64,000 nucleotides of DNA. Source: an uncultured Oscillibacter sp. (GTDB lineage Bacteria; Bacillota; Clostridia; Oscillospirales; Oscillospiraceae). A program made the position numbers and the translations under genes. Shown here in pieces: positions 1 to 7,460 of this stretch. The DNA lies in the NCBI GenBank assembly GCA_910576845.1, contig CAJTJA010000007.1, positions 4,928 through 68,927 of the forward strand, written 5' to 3'. The number at the start of each line of letters is the position of its first letter. Positions within the stretch are counted from its first letter, which is position 1. The notes under the pieces were generated by a model. That model was given only the letters and a program-made list of their open reading frames with translations. It did not search any database and was not told where the DNA came from.

Positions 1-473
1 AAAAAATGAAGGAGGAGCTGGCGCACCGGGTACAGGTTCTCCGCCCCCAGCTGATCGAGGAAGTCCAGACTGCCAGGGCCTTTGGCGATCTCAGCGAGAA
101 TTTTGAGTACAAATGCGCCAAGCAGGCAAAAAATCGCAACGACAGCCGTATCCGCTATCTGGAGCGGATGATCCGCACCGCCAAAGTGATCGAGGTAAAA
201 GCAGAGCCGGACGCCGTGGGACTTTTTGACCGGGTAACAATTTACAATGAGATGATAAAAAAAGAAATGGAAGTGCGCATTGTCACCACTCTGCGGCAGG
301 ACGCCCTGAAGGGGTTGGTGAGCAAGGAATCTCCGGTGGGAAAGGCCCTGCTGGGCCGCCACGTCGGGGAGCGGGTGCAGGTGGAAGTCAGCCCGGCAGT
401 GAAATACTTCATGGAGATACGAAAGATCGAAAAGGGCGAGGATGACGAGAGCCTTCATATCAGCGCATATTAG
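1..473 (+). CDS. greA: GreA-family transcription elongation factor (5' end outside window)
   Basis: Gre factors bind the RNA polymerase secondary channel and stimulate cleavage of backtracked transcripts. The visible protein has the coiled-coil N-domain with the family hallmark ARAFGDLSEN followed by EY, whose Asp and Glu sit at the tip, and then the FKBP-like C-domain ending VSPAVKYFMEIRKIEKGE. An in-frame ATG lies at 6, but GreA proteins usually have about ten more residues before this point, so the real start probably lies before the window; no ribosome site can be judged. Residues after the tip (YKCAKQAKN) differ from typical GreA, so this may be a divergent paralogue. The TAG stop at 471-473 is also the first three bases of an inverted-repeat element, so the native 3' end may have been altered. 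The family call is firm; the exact subtype is less sure. Confidence 0.85.
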   Translation, partial: KMKEELAHRVQVLRPQLIEEVQTARAFGDLSENFEYKCAKQAKNRNDSRIRYLERMIRTAKVIEVKAEPDAVGLFDRVTIYNEMIKKEMEVRIVTTLRQDALKGLVSKESPVGKALLGRHVGERVQVEVSPAVKYFMEIRKIEKGEDDESLHISAY

Positions 474-630
474 GCCCTGTTTGAAAAATGATAAAACGCC
501 CAAACGACGGATTTTTTCTGCCTCTCTATATTAAATTTTCTTGCCGGGCGGCAGCCCGCCTGCAAAATTTGCTTTGATTGGGAGAAAATTTCTCGCCGCT
601 GAGCACTCCGCCCATTTTCAAACAAGACAT
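471..630. repeat. MITE-like inverted-repeat element, copy 1
   Basis: The left end TAGGCCCTGTTTGAAAA (471-487) is mirrored by TTTTCAAACAAGACA (615-629). The interior matches the copy at 54992-55155 in order: an AAAACGCC block, TTAAATTTTCTTGCCGGGC, a CAGCCCGCCTGCAAAA block, and a TTTCTCGCCGC block. It encodes no transposase. The right end is slightly decayed. The first three bases form the stop codon of the upstream GreA gene. Confidence 0.8.
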
Positions 631-708
631 GGATTCCTTTCCGCCCTAGACTCACAATTTTCGATTGGCAGATTCAAGGAAAAACCGAATGTCATCTTCC
701 TGTATACC

Positions 709-737
709 TTGACAGGAAGGTGGAACCATGGTACACT
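709..737 (+). promoter_or_regulatory. Promoter upstream of MATE exporter
   Basis: TTGACA (709-714), a 17-base spacer and TACACT (732-737) with a TG one base before the -10 make a near-consensus sigma-A promoter. A start near 744 would place the terminator-like hairpin at 755-829 in the 5' leader of the exporter. The same bases also contain a good ribosome site and a short ORF (728-772), so an alternative is that RNA comes from further upstream. Confidence 0.65.
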
Positions 738-772
738 TTAGCTGCAATATAATAAAAAAGAGGCATTCTTAA
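728..772 (+). CDS. Possible 14-residue leader peptide of MATE gene
   Basis: ATG at 728 is preceded by AGGAAGG with seven-base spacing and opens a 14-codon frame reading MVHFSCNIIKKRHS. It stops inside the 5' arm of the 755-829 hairpin, which is the geometry of translation-coupled attenuators upstream of antibiotic-resistance genes. It is only translated if transcription begins upstream of the 709-737 promoter, which it overlaps. This is a structural inference without homology. Confidence 0.35.
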   Translation: MVHFSCNIIKKRHS

Positions 773-829
773 GTTATCCCTGTGGTACAGCGCTGGCTGT
801 ATGGTAGCTTAAAGATACCTCTTTTTATT
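755..829 (+). terminator. Attenuator-like terminator in the MATE leader
   Basis: AAAAAGAGGCATTCTTAAG (from 755) pairs with CTTAAAGATACCTCTTTTT (to about 826), giving a long stem with one or two mismatches followed by a U-rich run, just before the ribosome site GGGAGG of the exporter. A terminator in front of rather than behind a gene suggests conditional read-through. The loop contains a GTACAGC/GCTGTAT minor stem. Confidence 0.65.
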
Positions 830-845
830 TTTGGGAGGCGGCAGG

Positions 846-2141
846 ATGAACAGAAACCATTCTTATGGACAGGCACTGAAAAAATTGGCCGCATTTTCCA
901 TACCGCTGATTTTAAGCGGACTGCTGCAGCAATTGTTCAACTGGGTAGATGCGCTGATTGTTGGAAATTTTCTTGGAGAAACCGCGCTGGCCGGTGTGGG
1001 CGCGACAACATCTTTATATAATCTGTTCGTGACGATGATCGTGGGCTTCACATCCGGCCTGTCGGTCCTGTTCGCGCAGCAGTTTGGCGAGGGAAACTCT
1101 AAGGGTAACACAGATCTGCTGGCAAGCTATGCCGTTTTGCTCACCTCCACCTTTACAATTGTAGCGGCCCTGGGAATGGCCTTTGCAGTTCCGATCCTGA
1201 ACTTGATGGATACCCCGGCCTCCCTGCTTAGTCACGCAGGCAGTTATCTGCGGGGATTATTTTGGGGCGTTCCCTTCCTTGCTCTCTACAACACCTATTC
1301 CGCCGCCCTCCGGGGTATGGGAAACAGCACGGTTCCGTTTGCCGCGGCAGGGATTTCCTCCGTTACAAACGCGGTGCTGGACGTAGTCTTCATTGCGGTG
1401 TGCGGTTTTGGCATTCCCGGCGCGGCGGCGGCTACGGCGCTTTCCCAGATCGCGATGGCGGTGTTCATTGCGGTTTATACCACCGTGAAGCACCCTTCGC
1501 TGCGTTTTTCGCCTTTTCGAATCCGTCAATACCAGGGTATACTGGGCAAGGGAGGGAAATATGGCGTACCGCCGGCAGTGCAGAGCAGCGTCAGTTCTGT
1601 AGGAAACCTGTTTTTACAGCGGTTCATGAACAGCTTCGGAGAACAAACCGTTGCGGCGATTACCACCGCGTATCGGGTGGACACAGTGCTTCTTCTGCCC
1701 ACCCTCAATTTCAGCATGGCAATCTCCACACTAACCGCGCAGGAAACCGGAGCAGGAAATAAGGAGGCCGTGAAAAAGACTTTCAGGATAGGTATGGCAA
1801 TGATGCTGGTTCTGTCCCTGGCGCTTACCGCAGTCGTCCTGCTCGCCGGGGAAACCCTGCTGTCCCTGTTTGGTCTAACCGCAGAATCAGTGGAAATCGG
1901 CAAAGCCTTCTTCCGCTCCATCGCCGGGTTCTATGGAATCTACGGGCTGAGCATGGGCTTAAAGGGATACTTGGAGGGAACGGCGGATTTGCTGTTTTCC
2001 AGCATCGTGGGCGTTTGCTCTCTGGGCGTACGCATCCTTTGCTCATATGGATTCGCGGGAATCTGGGGAAACATGGTGGTTGCCTATGCGAGGCGTTTTC
2101 CTGGATATTCCTGCTGGCGGCATTTACGCTGCGCTGCTTGA
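846..2141 (+). CDS. MATE family multidrug exporter (C-terminal frameshift)
   Basis: This is a multidrug and toxin extrusion transporter of the MepA/NorM type with about twelve membrane segments, exporting organic cations or drugs by cation antiport. ATG 846 is chosen because GGGAGG (833-838) lies seven bases upstream; the earlier in-frame TTG has no ribosome site. The first MATE repeat opens with the LAAFSIPLILSGLLQQLFN region and the second with GGKYGVPPAVQSSVSSVGN. The frame is normal until NMVVAYA and then turns into RRFPGYSCWRHLRCAA. Inserting one base near 2088-2093 would restore the usual MATE ending AYAEAFSWIFLLAAF and carry the frame to a stop at 2186-2188, for about 447 residues. So a one-base deletion, or a sequence error, truncates the last helix. 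The upstream terminator-like hairpin suggests induced expression. Confidence 0.88.
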   Translation: MNRNHSYGQALKKLAAFSIPLILSGLLQQLFNWVDALIVGNFLGETALAGVGATTSLYNLFVTMIVGFTSGLSVLFAQQFGEGNSKGNTDLLASYAVLLTSTFTIVAALGMAFAVPILNLMDTPASLLSHAGSYLRGLFWGVPFLALYNTYSAALRGMGNSTVPFAAAGISSVTNAVLDVVFIAVCGFGIPGAAAATALSQIAMAVFIAVYTTVKHPSLRFSPFRIRQYQGILGKGGKYGVPPAVQSSVSSVGNLFLQRFMNSFGEQTVAAITTAYRVDTVLLLPTLNFSMAISTLTAQETGAGNKEAVKKTFRIGMAMMLVLSLALTAVVLLAGETLLSLFGLTAESVEIGKAFFRSIAGFYGIYGLSMGLKGYLEGTADLLFSSIVGVCSLGVRILCSYGFAGIWGNMVVAYARRFPGYSCWRHLRCAA

Positions 2142-2186
2142 AAAGACGGCGCGGAGAAACCAGATCCCCGGCGCGTCCGGCGGCAT

Positions 2187-2218
2187 AAAAAAGGGCAGAC
2201 CATTCCGGTCTGCCCTTT
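2187..2218. terminator. Bidirectional terminator between MATE and pyk
   Basis: GGGCAGACC and GGTCTGCCC form a nine-pair stem flanked by A and T runs on either side, placed between two convergent genes. Confidence 0.8.
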
Positions 2219-2255
2219 GCTTCATTAAGGTGCTACTCAGTCGGGAAACGCGGCC

Positions 2256-3692
2256 TCACAGGGTGCCGGCCTCGATCACCTGGGCTTTGATGAGGTTCGT
2301 GGAGCCGCTCTTTCCCAGGGGCACCCCGGCGGTAATAACCACCGTGTCCCCAGGCTGAACCAAGCCCTCCTTCACCGCTACCTCGGCAGAGAGGGAGAAA
2401 ATCCGGTCCGTGGAATTGACCTCCCCTGTCAGGAAGGGAATCACGCCCCAGCAGATGGCAAGCTGCCTCCGGGTTTTCTCGTGCATGGTCAAGGCGGCCA
2501 CTGGGCAGGCCGGACGGAAGCGGCAGATCATCCGGGCCGTCCGGCCGGAGCTGCTGGCCGCCAGGATAGCCGTAGCGTCCAGGTCTCGGGCCGTGAGGCA
2601 GCAGGTGTGCGTGATAGCGTCGTTGATGTTGTTGGCGGTGGTGATCACCAGCTGTTTCTGGAACCGCTTCCAATAGTCAATGGATGCCTCCGCCTCCGTA
2701 ACAATCTCCAGCATAGCCCCTAAGGCCTCCACAGGATATTTACCCCCGGCGGTCTCTCCAGAGAGCATAACGCAGCTGGTGCCGTCGTACACGGCGTTGG
2801 CTACGTCCGAGACCTCCGCCCGGGTGGGGCGGGGGTTGCGGATCATGGAGTCCAGCATCTGAGTGGCCGTGATGACCGGCTTGCCCGCCTGAAGGCCCTT
2901 GCGGATCATCTGCTTTTGAAGGGCAGGAACCTTGGCGGCGGGAATCTCCACGCCCAAGTCGCCCCGGGCCACCATGACTCCGTCGGCGGCCTCCAGAATG
3001 CCGTCCAAATTGTCGATGCCCTCCTGGTTTTCAATCTTGGCGATGATTTTCACGTTGTCCCCGCCGCAGTCCCGAAGAACCTGCCGCACAGCCTCCACGT
3101 CGGCAGCGCGGCGAACGAAGGAGGCGGCGATAAAGTCGAAGTCATTCTCCACACCAAAGTGAATGTCCGCCACATCCTTCTCCGTCAGGGCGGGAAGTTG
3201 GATGCAGGCCCCGGGAATGTTGATGGACTTATTGGCGGAGAGGGTCCCGCCATTTTCCACCTGGCAGACAATATCCCTTCCCCGGATTTCCCGGACCCGC
3301 ATGGCAACCAGGCCGTCGTCAATCAGGATTTCCTGGCCCGGGGCCACCTCCTCGTGGAGTCTGGAGTAGGTGACGGAGACTCTCTGGACGGTGCCGGGCA
3401 CATCCTCCACCGTGAGGATGAACGTCTCTCCGGCGGCGAGGTCCACGGTCTTCGTCTCGAAGCTCCTGATGCGAATCTCCGGCCCCTTGGTGTCCAGAAT
3501 TGTGGCCACGGGGCAGCCCATTCGATCCCGGACGGCCTTTAGGCGGTTCAGCCGCTCCAGATGCTCCGGGTGACTGCCGTGTGAAAAGTTGAACCGGGCG
3601 CCGTTCATCCCGCCCTTGATCAGGGCGACGATCATCTCCTCGCTGTCCACGGCGGGCCCCAGAGTACAGATAATCTTCGTTTTTCTCAGCAT
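2256..3692 (-). CDS. pyk: Pyruvate kinase
   Basis: Pyruvate kinase makes pyruvate and ATP from phosphoenolpyruvate and ADP in the last step of glycolysis. The 478-residue product starts MLRKTKIICTLGPAVD, has the substrate and metal signature IIAKIENQEGIDNLDGIL, the MVARGDLGVE segment and ITATQMLDSM, and a C-terminal regulatory domain of normal length with no extra phosphohistidine domain. ATG 3692 is chosen over an upstream in-frame start because AGGAGGAATTTCAT precedes it directly and homologues start here. A TATAAT (3763-3768, minus strand) about 75 bases upstream is a possible -10, but its -35 is weak. The gene is monocistronic, bounded by the terminator at 2187-2218. Confidence 0.97.
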   Translation of the reverse strand: MLRKTKIICTLGPAVDSEEMIVALIKGGMNGARFNFSHGSHPEHLERLNRLKAVRDRMGCPVATILDTKGPEIRIRSFETKTVDLAAGETFILTVEDVPGTVQRVSVTYSRLHEEVAPGQEILIDDGLVAMRVREIRGRDIVCQVENGGTLSANKSINIPGACIQLPALTEKDVADIHFGVENDFDFIAASFVRRAADVEAVRQVLRDCGGDNVKIIAKIENQEGIDNLDGILEAADGVMVARGDLGVEIPAAKVPALQKQMIRKGLQAGKPVITATQMLDSMIRNPRPTRAEVSDVANAVYDGTSCVMLSGETAGGKYPVEALGAMLEIVTEAEASIDYWKRFQKQLVITTANNINDAITHTCCLTARDLDATAILAASSSGRTARMICRFRPACPVAALTMHEKTRRQLAICWGVIPFLTGEVNSTDRIFSLSAEVAVKEGLVQPGDTVVITAGVPLGKSGSTNLIKAQVIEAGTL

Positions 3693-3881
3693 ATGAAATT
3701 CCTCCTGCGGGCTCCCCCTGTGGGAACCCAACCCAAATGTTGACTTGTTTCTGCGGTTCCTTATTATACAGAAGTCTTCCCCTTCTGGGTAGGTTAGAAT
3801 TCCATAAAATTTGCGTAATCGTTTAGCCATGTCTTAAGTAGAAGTGCTTTCGCAAACGTTTGTAAGCAGGCCGGTTTTTCC

Positions 3882-4076
3882 TCAGCCCTCCCAAAAAAGC
3901 TCGTCCAGGGTCTTGCCCAGTGTCCGGCAGATGGCAATGCAGAGCTTGATAGTGGGGTTATAGTCCCCCTTTTCAATGGCGTTGATGGTCTGGCGGGAAA
4001 CGCCTACCGCATCTGCCAGCTGCTGCTGGCTCAGGTCCAGGGCGGCCCGGGCAGCTTTCAGACGGAGATTTTTCAT
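3882..4076 (-). CDS. XRE-family HTH regulator
   Basis: This 64-residue Cro/CI-type DNA-binding protein is essentially one helix-turn-helix domain (LSQQQLADAVGVSRQTINAI) followed by the KGDYNPTIKLCIAICRTLGKTLDELF motif shared by small stand-alone regulators in Firmicutes. Its ATG overlaps the stop of the upstream membrane-protein gene by four bases, so the two are translationally coupled. Such pairs usually consist of a regulator and an adjacent multi-helix protein of unknown role. The likely operator is in the shared promoter, where TTGTCAA occurs twice. No metabolic target can be named. Confidence 0.9.
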   Translation of the reverse strand: MKNLRLKAARAALDLSQQQLADAVGVSRQTINAIEKGDYNPTIKLCIAICRTLGKTLDELFWEG

Positions 4077-4594
4077 TCCGCCTCCTCGTCCCGGGGGCTG
4101 AGAAGGTAGTTGACAACATACACCACCAGAATTATCAAAGTGGCAAAGCCTATAATTGGGTTCACCGCCCGGAATGTCAGTACGCCGTTTTCTGTCAGGC
4201 CAGGGGAAATGTGATACATGACGCCAAAGCCCAGGTTGATGATGGACAGCAGAGCGAAGAATGTCATGATTGTCCGGGGCTTTTCCCGGAGGCTGAGGTA
4301 AGCATCCTTCAGAATGCAGGTGATTGCAAAGACGCATATGGCTAGGGCAATGCAAAGGGTTACCCCTGTCAGCACGTCGCACCACCGGCCCAGGAGCACG
4401 TCGGAGAGACCGTAGACATAGGCGGCGATGAGCAAAGTGAAAAAGCCGTATTGGAACGCCTTGCCCCGGGCCAGCTCCTGGCGCTCGTCAAAGTGCATGT
4501 CCAGAACCTTTTTCTTCACCAGCAGGGCGACGACGGCGAAGCCCGCCGCCATACCAAGTGTAAGGCCTATCAGCATGCCGAAATGGTAATTCAT
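4073..4594 (-). CDS. Multi-pass membrane protein paired with XRE regulator
   Basis: This 173-residue protein has four to five predicted membrane helices, beginning with FGMLIGLTLGMAAGFAVVAL, and a short acidic cytoplasmic tail. The segment DERQELARGKAFQYGFFTLL after the first helix is typical of uncharacterised Firmicutes membrane proteins encoded beside small XRE regulators. The start at 4594 has AAGGAGG with seven-base spacing. It is transcribed from the consensus promoter at 4623-4651 and coupled to the regulator. No function is assigned. Confidence 0.85.
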   Translation of the reverse strand: MNYHFGMLIGLTLGMAAGFAVVALLVKKKVLDMHFDERQELARGKAFQYGFFTLLIAAYVYGLSDVLLGRWCDVLTGVTLCIALAICVFAITCILKDAYLSLREKPRTIMTFFALLSIINLGFGVMYHISPGLTENGVLTFRAVNPIIGFATLIILVVYVVNYLLSPRDEEAE

Positions 4595-4622
4595 AAGAAA
4601 GCCTCCTTTTGTTAGTGAGGCC

Positions 4623-4651
4623 AGTATAAATCATATGCGTCTATTTGTCAA
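4623..4651 (-). promoter_or_regulatory. Promoter and possible operator of the membrane protein/XRE pair
   Basis: On the minus strand TTGACA (4646-4651) is 17 bases from TATACT (4623-4628), a near-perfect sigma-A promoter. A second TTGACA-type motif lies about 22 bases further upstream, so TTGTCAA is repeated roughly two helical turns apart on the plus strand. This could be an autoregulatory site for the XRE protein; the operator role is inference. Confidence 0.75.
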
Positions 4652-4801
4652 TTATATTTTACATATTGTCAAAAATAACTTTTCCTCGGGAGGGCAGAAA
4701 GCTGCTCCAAAAGACCCGTTTTCCGGGAGAGGACGGCTCGGAAATTCGGAACACGCAGGGAGGCGGGCCCTCTCCCTGGCCCTCCTCCCCGCCGGGAGGC
4801 A

Positions 4802-5530
4802 TTACGCATCGGATTTCTTTTTCCGCCTTTTCTTCCCCGCGTCGATTTCCCCGTACAGCCAAGCGAGTCCGTCGGAGAGGCCTCCCACTTGATCGATCAG
4901 CCCTAAGCGGACAGCCTCCTCGCCGTAGATAACGCTGCCCACATCCGCCGCCATATCGTCCTTTTTCAGCATCAGGTCCTGAAAGTCCCCACCGCTGATA
5001 TGGCTGTGCCCCGCCACAAAGGCCACAATCCGATCCTGAAGGCGCTGGAAATAGCTGTATGTCTGAGGCGCGGCAATAACAGTGCCGCTCATGCGGACAG
5101 GGTGGATTGTCATGGCGGCGGAGGGCACAGCAAAGCTCCGCCGGGCGGCTACAGCTAAGGGCACGCCGATGGAGTGGCTGCCCCCCAGGACGATGGAGAC
5201 CGTGGGTTTTGTCATCCCGGCAATCAGCTCCGCGATGGCGAGCCCCGCCTCCACGTCGCCGCCCACGGTGTTCAGGAGAAACAGGACCCCCGCCACCTCG
5301 TCGGATTCCTCCAGCTTGGCCAGAAGCGGAAGTACGTGCTCATACTTGGTGGTCTTTGTACCGGAGGAGGCAGTGACGTGCCCCTCAATTTGACCGATGA
5401 TGGTAAGGCAGTAGATGTTTCCGTGGGGCGTAGCCGTCATGGCCGAGCCAAAATCCAGGATGGATTGGACCGCCTCCTTTTGTGTATCTTCTTCCAGTTC
5501 GGTCTGAGTGGGTTTCTTGGGTTTGGTCAT
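4802..5530 (-). CDS. ClpP-fold serine protease, TepA-like
   Basis: This 242-residue protein of the ClpP/crotonase fold resembles TepA (YmfB), a ClpP-like family of Bacilli and Clostridia. After a charged N-terminus, the fold starts at GNIYCLTIIGQIEGH. The glycine pair in NTVGGDVEAG supplies the oxyanion region. The expected nucleophile is Ser120 in GGSHSIGVP and the expected histidine is His143 in TIHPVRMSG. The tail is lysine/arginine-rich (KKRRKKK). The start at 5530 has GAGGGAT upstream. It stands alone here. Assignment to the ClpP clan is firm; the TepA label and substrate are inference. Confidence 0.85.
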   Translation of the reverse strand: MTKPKKPTQTELEEDTQKEAVQSILDFGSAMTATPHGNIYCLTIIGQIEGHVTASSGTKTTKYEHVLPLLAKLEESDEVAGVLFLLNTVGGDVEAGLAIAELIAGMTKPTVSIVLGGSHSIGVPLAVAARRSFAVPSAAMTIHPVRMSGTVIAAPQTYSYFQRLQDRIVAFVAGHSHISGGDFQDLMLKKDDMAADVGSVIYGEEAVRLGLIDQVGGLSDGLAWLYGEIDAGKKRRKKKSDA

Positions 5531-5722
5531 AATAGAATCCCTCGCTTTCGTGAGCTTAGCATTTGCGTTTTTTCGGAAATTACCCGCACCGCCGGAGGGA
5601 ACCTTACAACAATGTAAGATACGGCGGCAAATTGTAAGGCAAATCCATGGCAGGGCCAGGGGCGCTTTGGTATACTGGCATCAGTTCCAAGAGAACGGAA
5701 AACAGAAACGGAGGAAACGGTG

Positions 5723-5923
5723 ATGAAGAACATGATGAAGGGTATTGCGATTGGAATCCTGTTGGCGGCGGCGGTTGTCGCGGGGCAGATGGCCCTGACC
5801 GGCGTGGTGGGTTTCCACACGGCGGAGCTGGTGGGCGGAACGGTCCTAACCTTCCTATTTTGTTACAGCCTCTTCTGGTCCTCTCGAAAGCGGCGGGAGG
5901 CAAAGGCGGAACATAACAGATAA
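5723..5923 (+). CDS. Small two-helix membrane protein
   Basis: This is a 66-residue protein with two hydrophobic segments (GIAIGILLAAAVVAGQMAL and LVGGTVLTFLFCYSLFW) and a basic tail. GGAGG at 5710-5714 serves either ATG 5723 or GTG 5720; the ATG is preferred for spacing. TATACT with an upstream TG (5671-5676) is a plausible extended -10. No family is recognised. Its position just before proB, with a terminator between, does not imply a shared role. Confidence 0.6.
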   Translation: MKNMMKGIAIGILLAAAVVAGQMALTGVVGFHTAELVGGTVLTFLFCYSLFWSSRKRREAKAEHNR

Positions 5924-5926
5924 CGA

Positions 5927-5958
5927 AAAACCGGCGGACCGGAGGGCCCGCCGGTTTC
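5927..5958 (+). terminator. Terminator before proB
   Basis: AAACCGGCGG and CCGCCGGTTT form a ten-pair stem directly after the small membrane-protein gene. The T-run is short. Confidence 0.65.
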
Positions 5959-5973
5959 CTGCGTTCTCCGGGC

Positions 5974-6002
5974 TTTTCTTTTTGGCCCCGGCGTGCTATA
6001 CT
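5974..6002 (+). promoter_or_regulatory. Extended -10 promoter of the proline operon
   Basis: TGCTATACT (TATACT at 5997-6002) is an extended -10, with a weak TTTTCT 17 bases upstream. It lies 35 bases before the proB start, after the preceding terminator. Confidence 0.45.
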
Positions 6003-6036
6003 GGGGAAAATCAGGCCCGTGGGGCGGGAGGCAATC

Positions 6037-6849
6037 GTGATCGAACACAAACAACGCATCGTAGTCAAGGTGGGCACCTCCACCCTGACTCACAGCTCCG
6101 GCAGTCTGGACCTCAGAAGTATGGAGCGGCTGGTCCGGGTGCTGGCAGACCTCAGCGGCAGTGGGCACGAGGTCATCCTTGTGACCTCCGGAGCCATCGC
6201 CGTGGGCACGGCTCGGATGGGCCTGGACGAACGGCCCCGGGCCCTTCGAATGAAGCAGGCCGCCGCCGCCGTAGGCCAGTGCCGGATGATGCACATTTAC
6301 GACAAGCTCTTCTCCGAGTACAACTGCACCGTGGCGCAAATCCTCCTCACCGGGGAGGACGTGGAGGACCCGGTAAAGGCGGAGCATTTAAAAAACACCT
6401 TCGAAAGCCTTCTGGAGCTGGGGATTCTCCCGGTGGTAAACGAGAACGACTCCGTCAGCTCCGCCGAGATTGAGACGGGACACCACAAGGTGCTGGGAGA
6501 CAACGACACCCTGTCCGCTATCGTGGCAGAGCTCTGCGGGGCGGAATTGCTGGTGCTCCTCAGCGACATCGACGGACTTTATGACGCGGACCCCAAGAGG
6601 GTCTCGTCGGCCAGGCTCCTGCACCGGGTAGAGGAGCTGACGCCGGAGATTCTGGACATGGCTGGGGGAGCAGGCACCTGGCGGGGCACCGGCGGCATGG
6701 CCACCAAGCTCTCCGCGGCCCGGATTGCCATGGGAGCCGGATGCGACATGGTAATTACCAACGGGGTCCGGCCCGAGGATCTGTACGGCATTGCGGAGGG
6801 CCGGGACATCGGAACCCGCTTTCTCGCCAGGAAGCGGGGTGCCCAGTGA
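6037..6849 (+). CDS. proB: Glutamate 5-kinase
   Basis: ProB phosphorylates glutamate to gamma-glutamyl phosphate in the first step of proline synthesis. The 270-residue amino-acid-kinase fold shows VVKVGTSTLT, the VTSGAIAVG loop, NENDSVS, GDNDTLSAIVA and LLSDIDGLYDADP. It ends after the kinase domain, so it is the short form without a PUA domain. GTG 6037 is chosen because GGGAGG (6026-6031) lies five bases upstream; the earlier GTG 6019 would put this site inside the gene. Its TGA overlaps the next gene's GTG by four bases. Confidence 0.95.
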   Translation: MIEHKQRIVVKVGTSTLTHSSGSLDLRSMERLVRVLADLSGSGHEVILVTSGAIAVGTARMGLDERPRALRMKQAAAAVGQCRMMHIYDKLFSEYNCTVAQILLTGEDVEDPVKAEHLKNTFESLLELGILPVVNENDSVSSAEIETGHHKVLGDNDTLSAIVAELCGAELLVLLSDIDGLYDADPKRVSSARLLHRVEELTPEILDMAGGAGTWRGTGGMATKLSAARIAMGAGCDMVITNGVRPEDLYGIAEGRDIGTRFLARKRGAQ

Positions 6850-7460
6850 CGGAGCGGGAGAAGATGCTGGCGGGCCTGCTCTACGACTGCGGAGACCTGG
6901 AGCTGCTGGCCCAGTGGCACGGGGCCAAGGACCTGGTCCGGGACTACAACCGGGCAGACTCTCAGGACCTGGCGGAAAAGGACCGGATTCTCTCCCAGCT
7001 TCTGGGTGGGCGTGGGAAGAATCTCTGGATTACACCGCCCTTTTTTGTGGACTACGGCTGCAACATTTTCTTTGGGAACAACTGTGAAATCAACCTGAAC
7101 TGCGTCTTTCTGGACAGCGGGCGGATCACCGTGGGAAACAACGCCCTGATTGCCCCCGGCGTTCAGATTTACACAGCCTTCCACCCCGCCCACCCGGCGG
7201 ACCGCTTCGGCGAGCCGAAGGAGGACGGCTCTTTTGGCTTCCGCAAGACGCTGACGGCCCCGGTGTCCATTGGGGATAATGTGTGGATTGGAGGAGGCGC
7301 GGTGATTCTGCCCGGCGTGACCATTGGGGACAACGTGGTCATCGGGGCGGGGAGCGTTGTAACCAAAGACATTCCAAGCAATACCATCGCCTGTGGGAAC
7401 CCCTGCCGGACTGTGCGGGAAAACCGCCCGGCGGAAACCAGGAAGGAGAAGACAACATGA
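6846..7460 (+). CDS. Maltose/galactoside O-acetyltransferase family protein
   Basis: This 204-residue hexapeptide-repeat acetyltransferase is of the Maa/LacA type, which moves acetyl from acetyl-CoA to sugar hydroxyls. The N-terminus TEREKMLAGLLYDCGD is the family cap motif, and the left-handed beta helix follows with NIFFGNNCEINLNCVFLD and the C-terminal GDNVVIGAGSVVTKDIPSN. GTG 6846 fits the family start and couples to proB; the stop overlaps the proA ATG by four bases. Its insertion between proB and proA is unusual, and nothing in the sequence explains a role in proline synthesis. Confidence 0.9.
   Translation: MTEREKMLAGLLYDCGDLELLAQWHGAKDLVRDYNRADSQDLAEKDRILSQLLGGRGKNLWITPPFFVDYGCNIFFGNNCEINLNCVFLDSGRITVGNNALIAPGVQIYTAFHPAHPADRFGEPKEDGSFGFRKTLTAPVSIGDNVWIGGGAVILPGVTIGDNVVIGAGSVVTKDIPSNTIACGNPCRTVRENRPAETRKEKTT

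Noticed and set aside
470..741. Short ORFs within and after the first repeat (both strands)
   Set aside because: They translate the inverted-repeat element, which recurs elsewhere with different frames.
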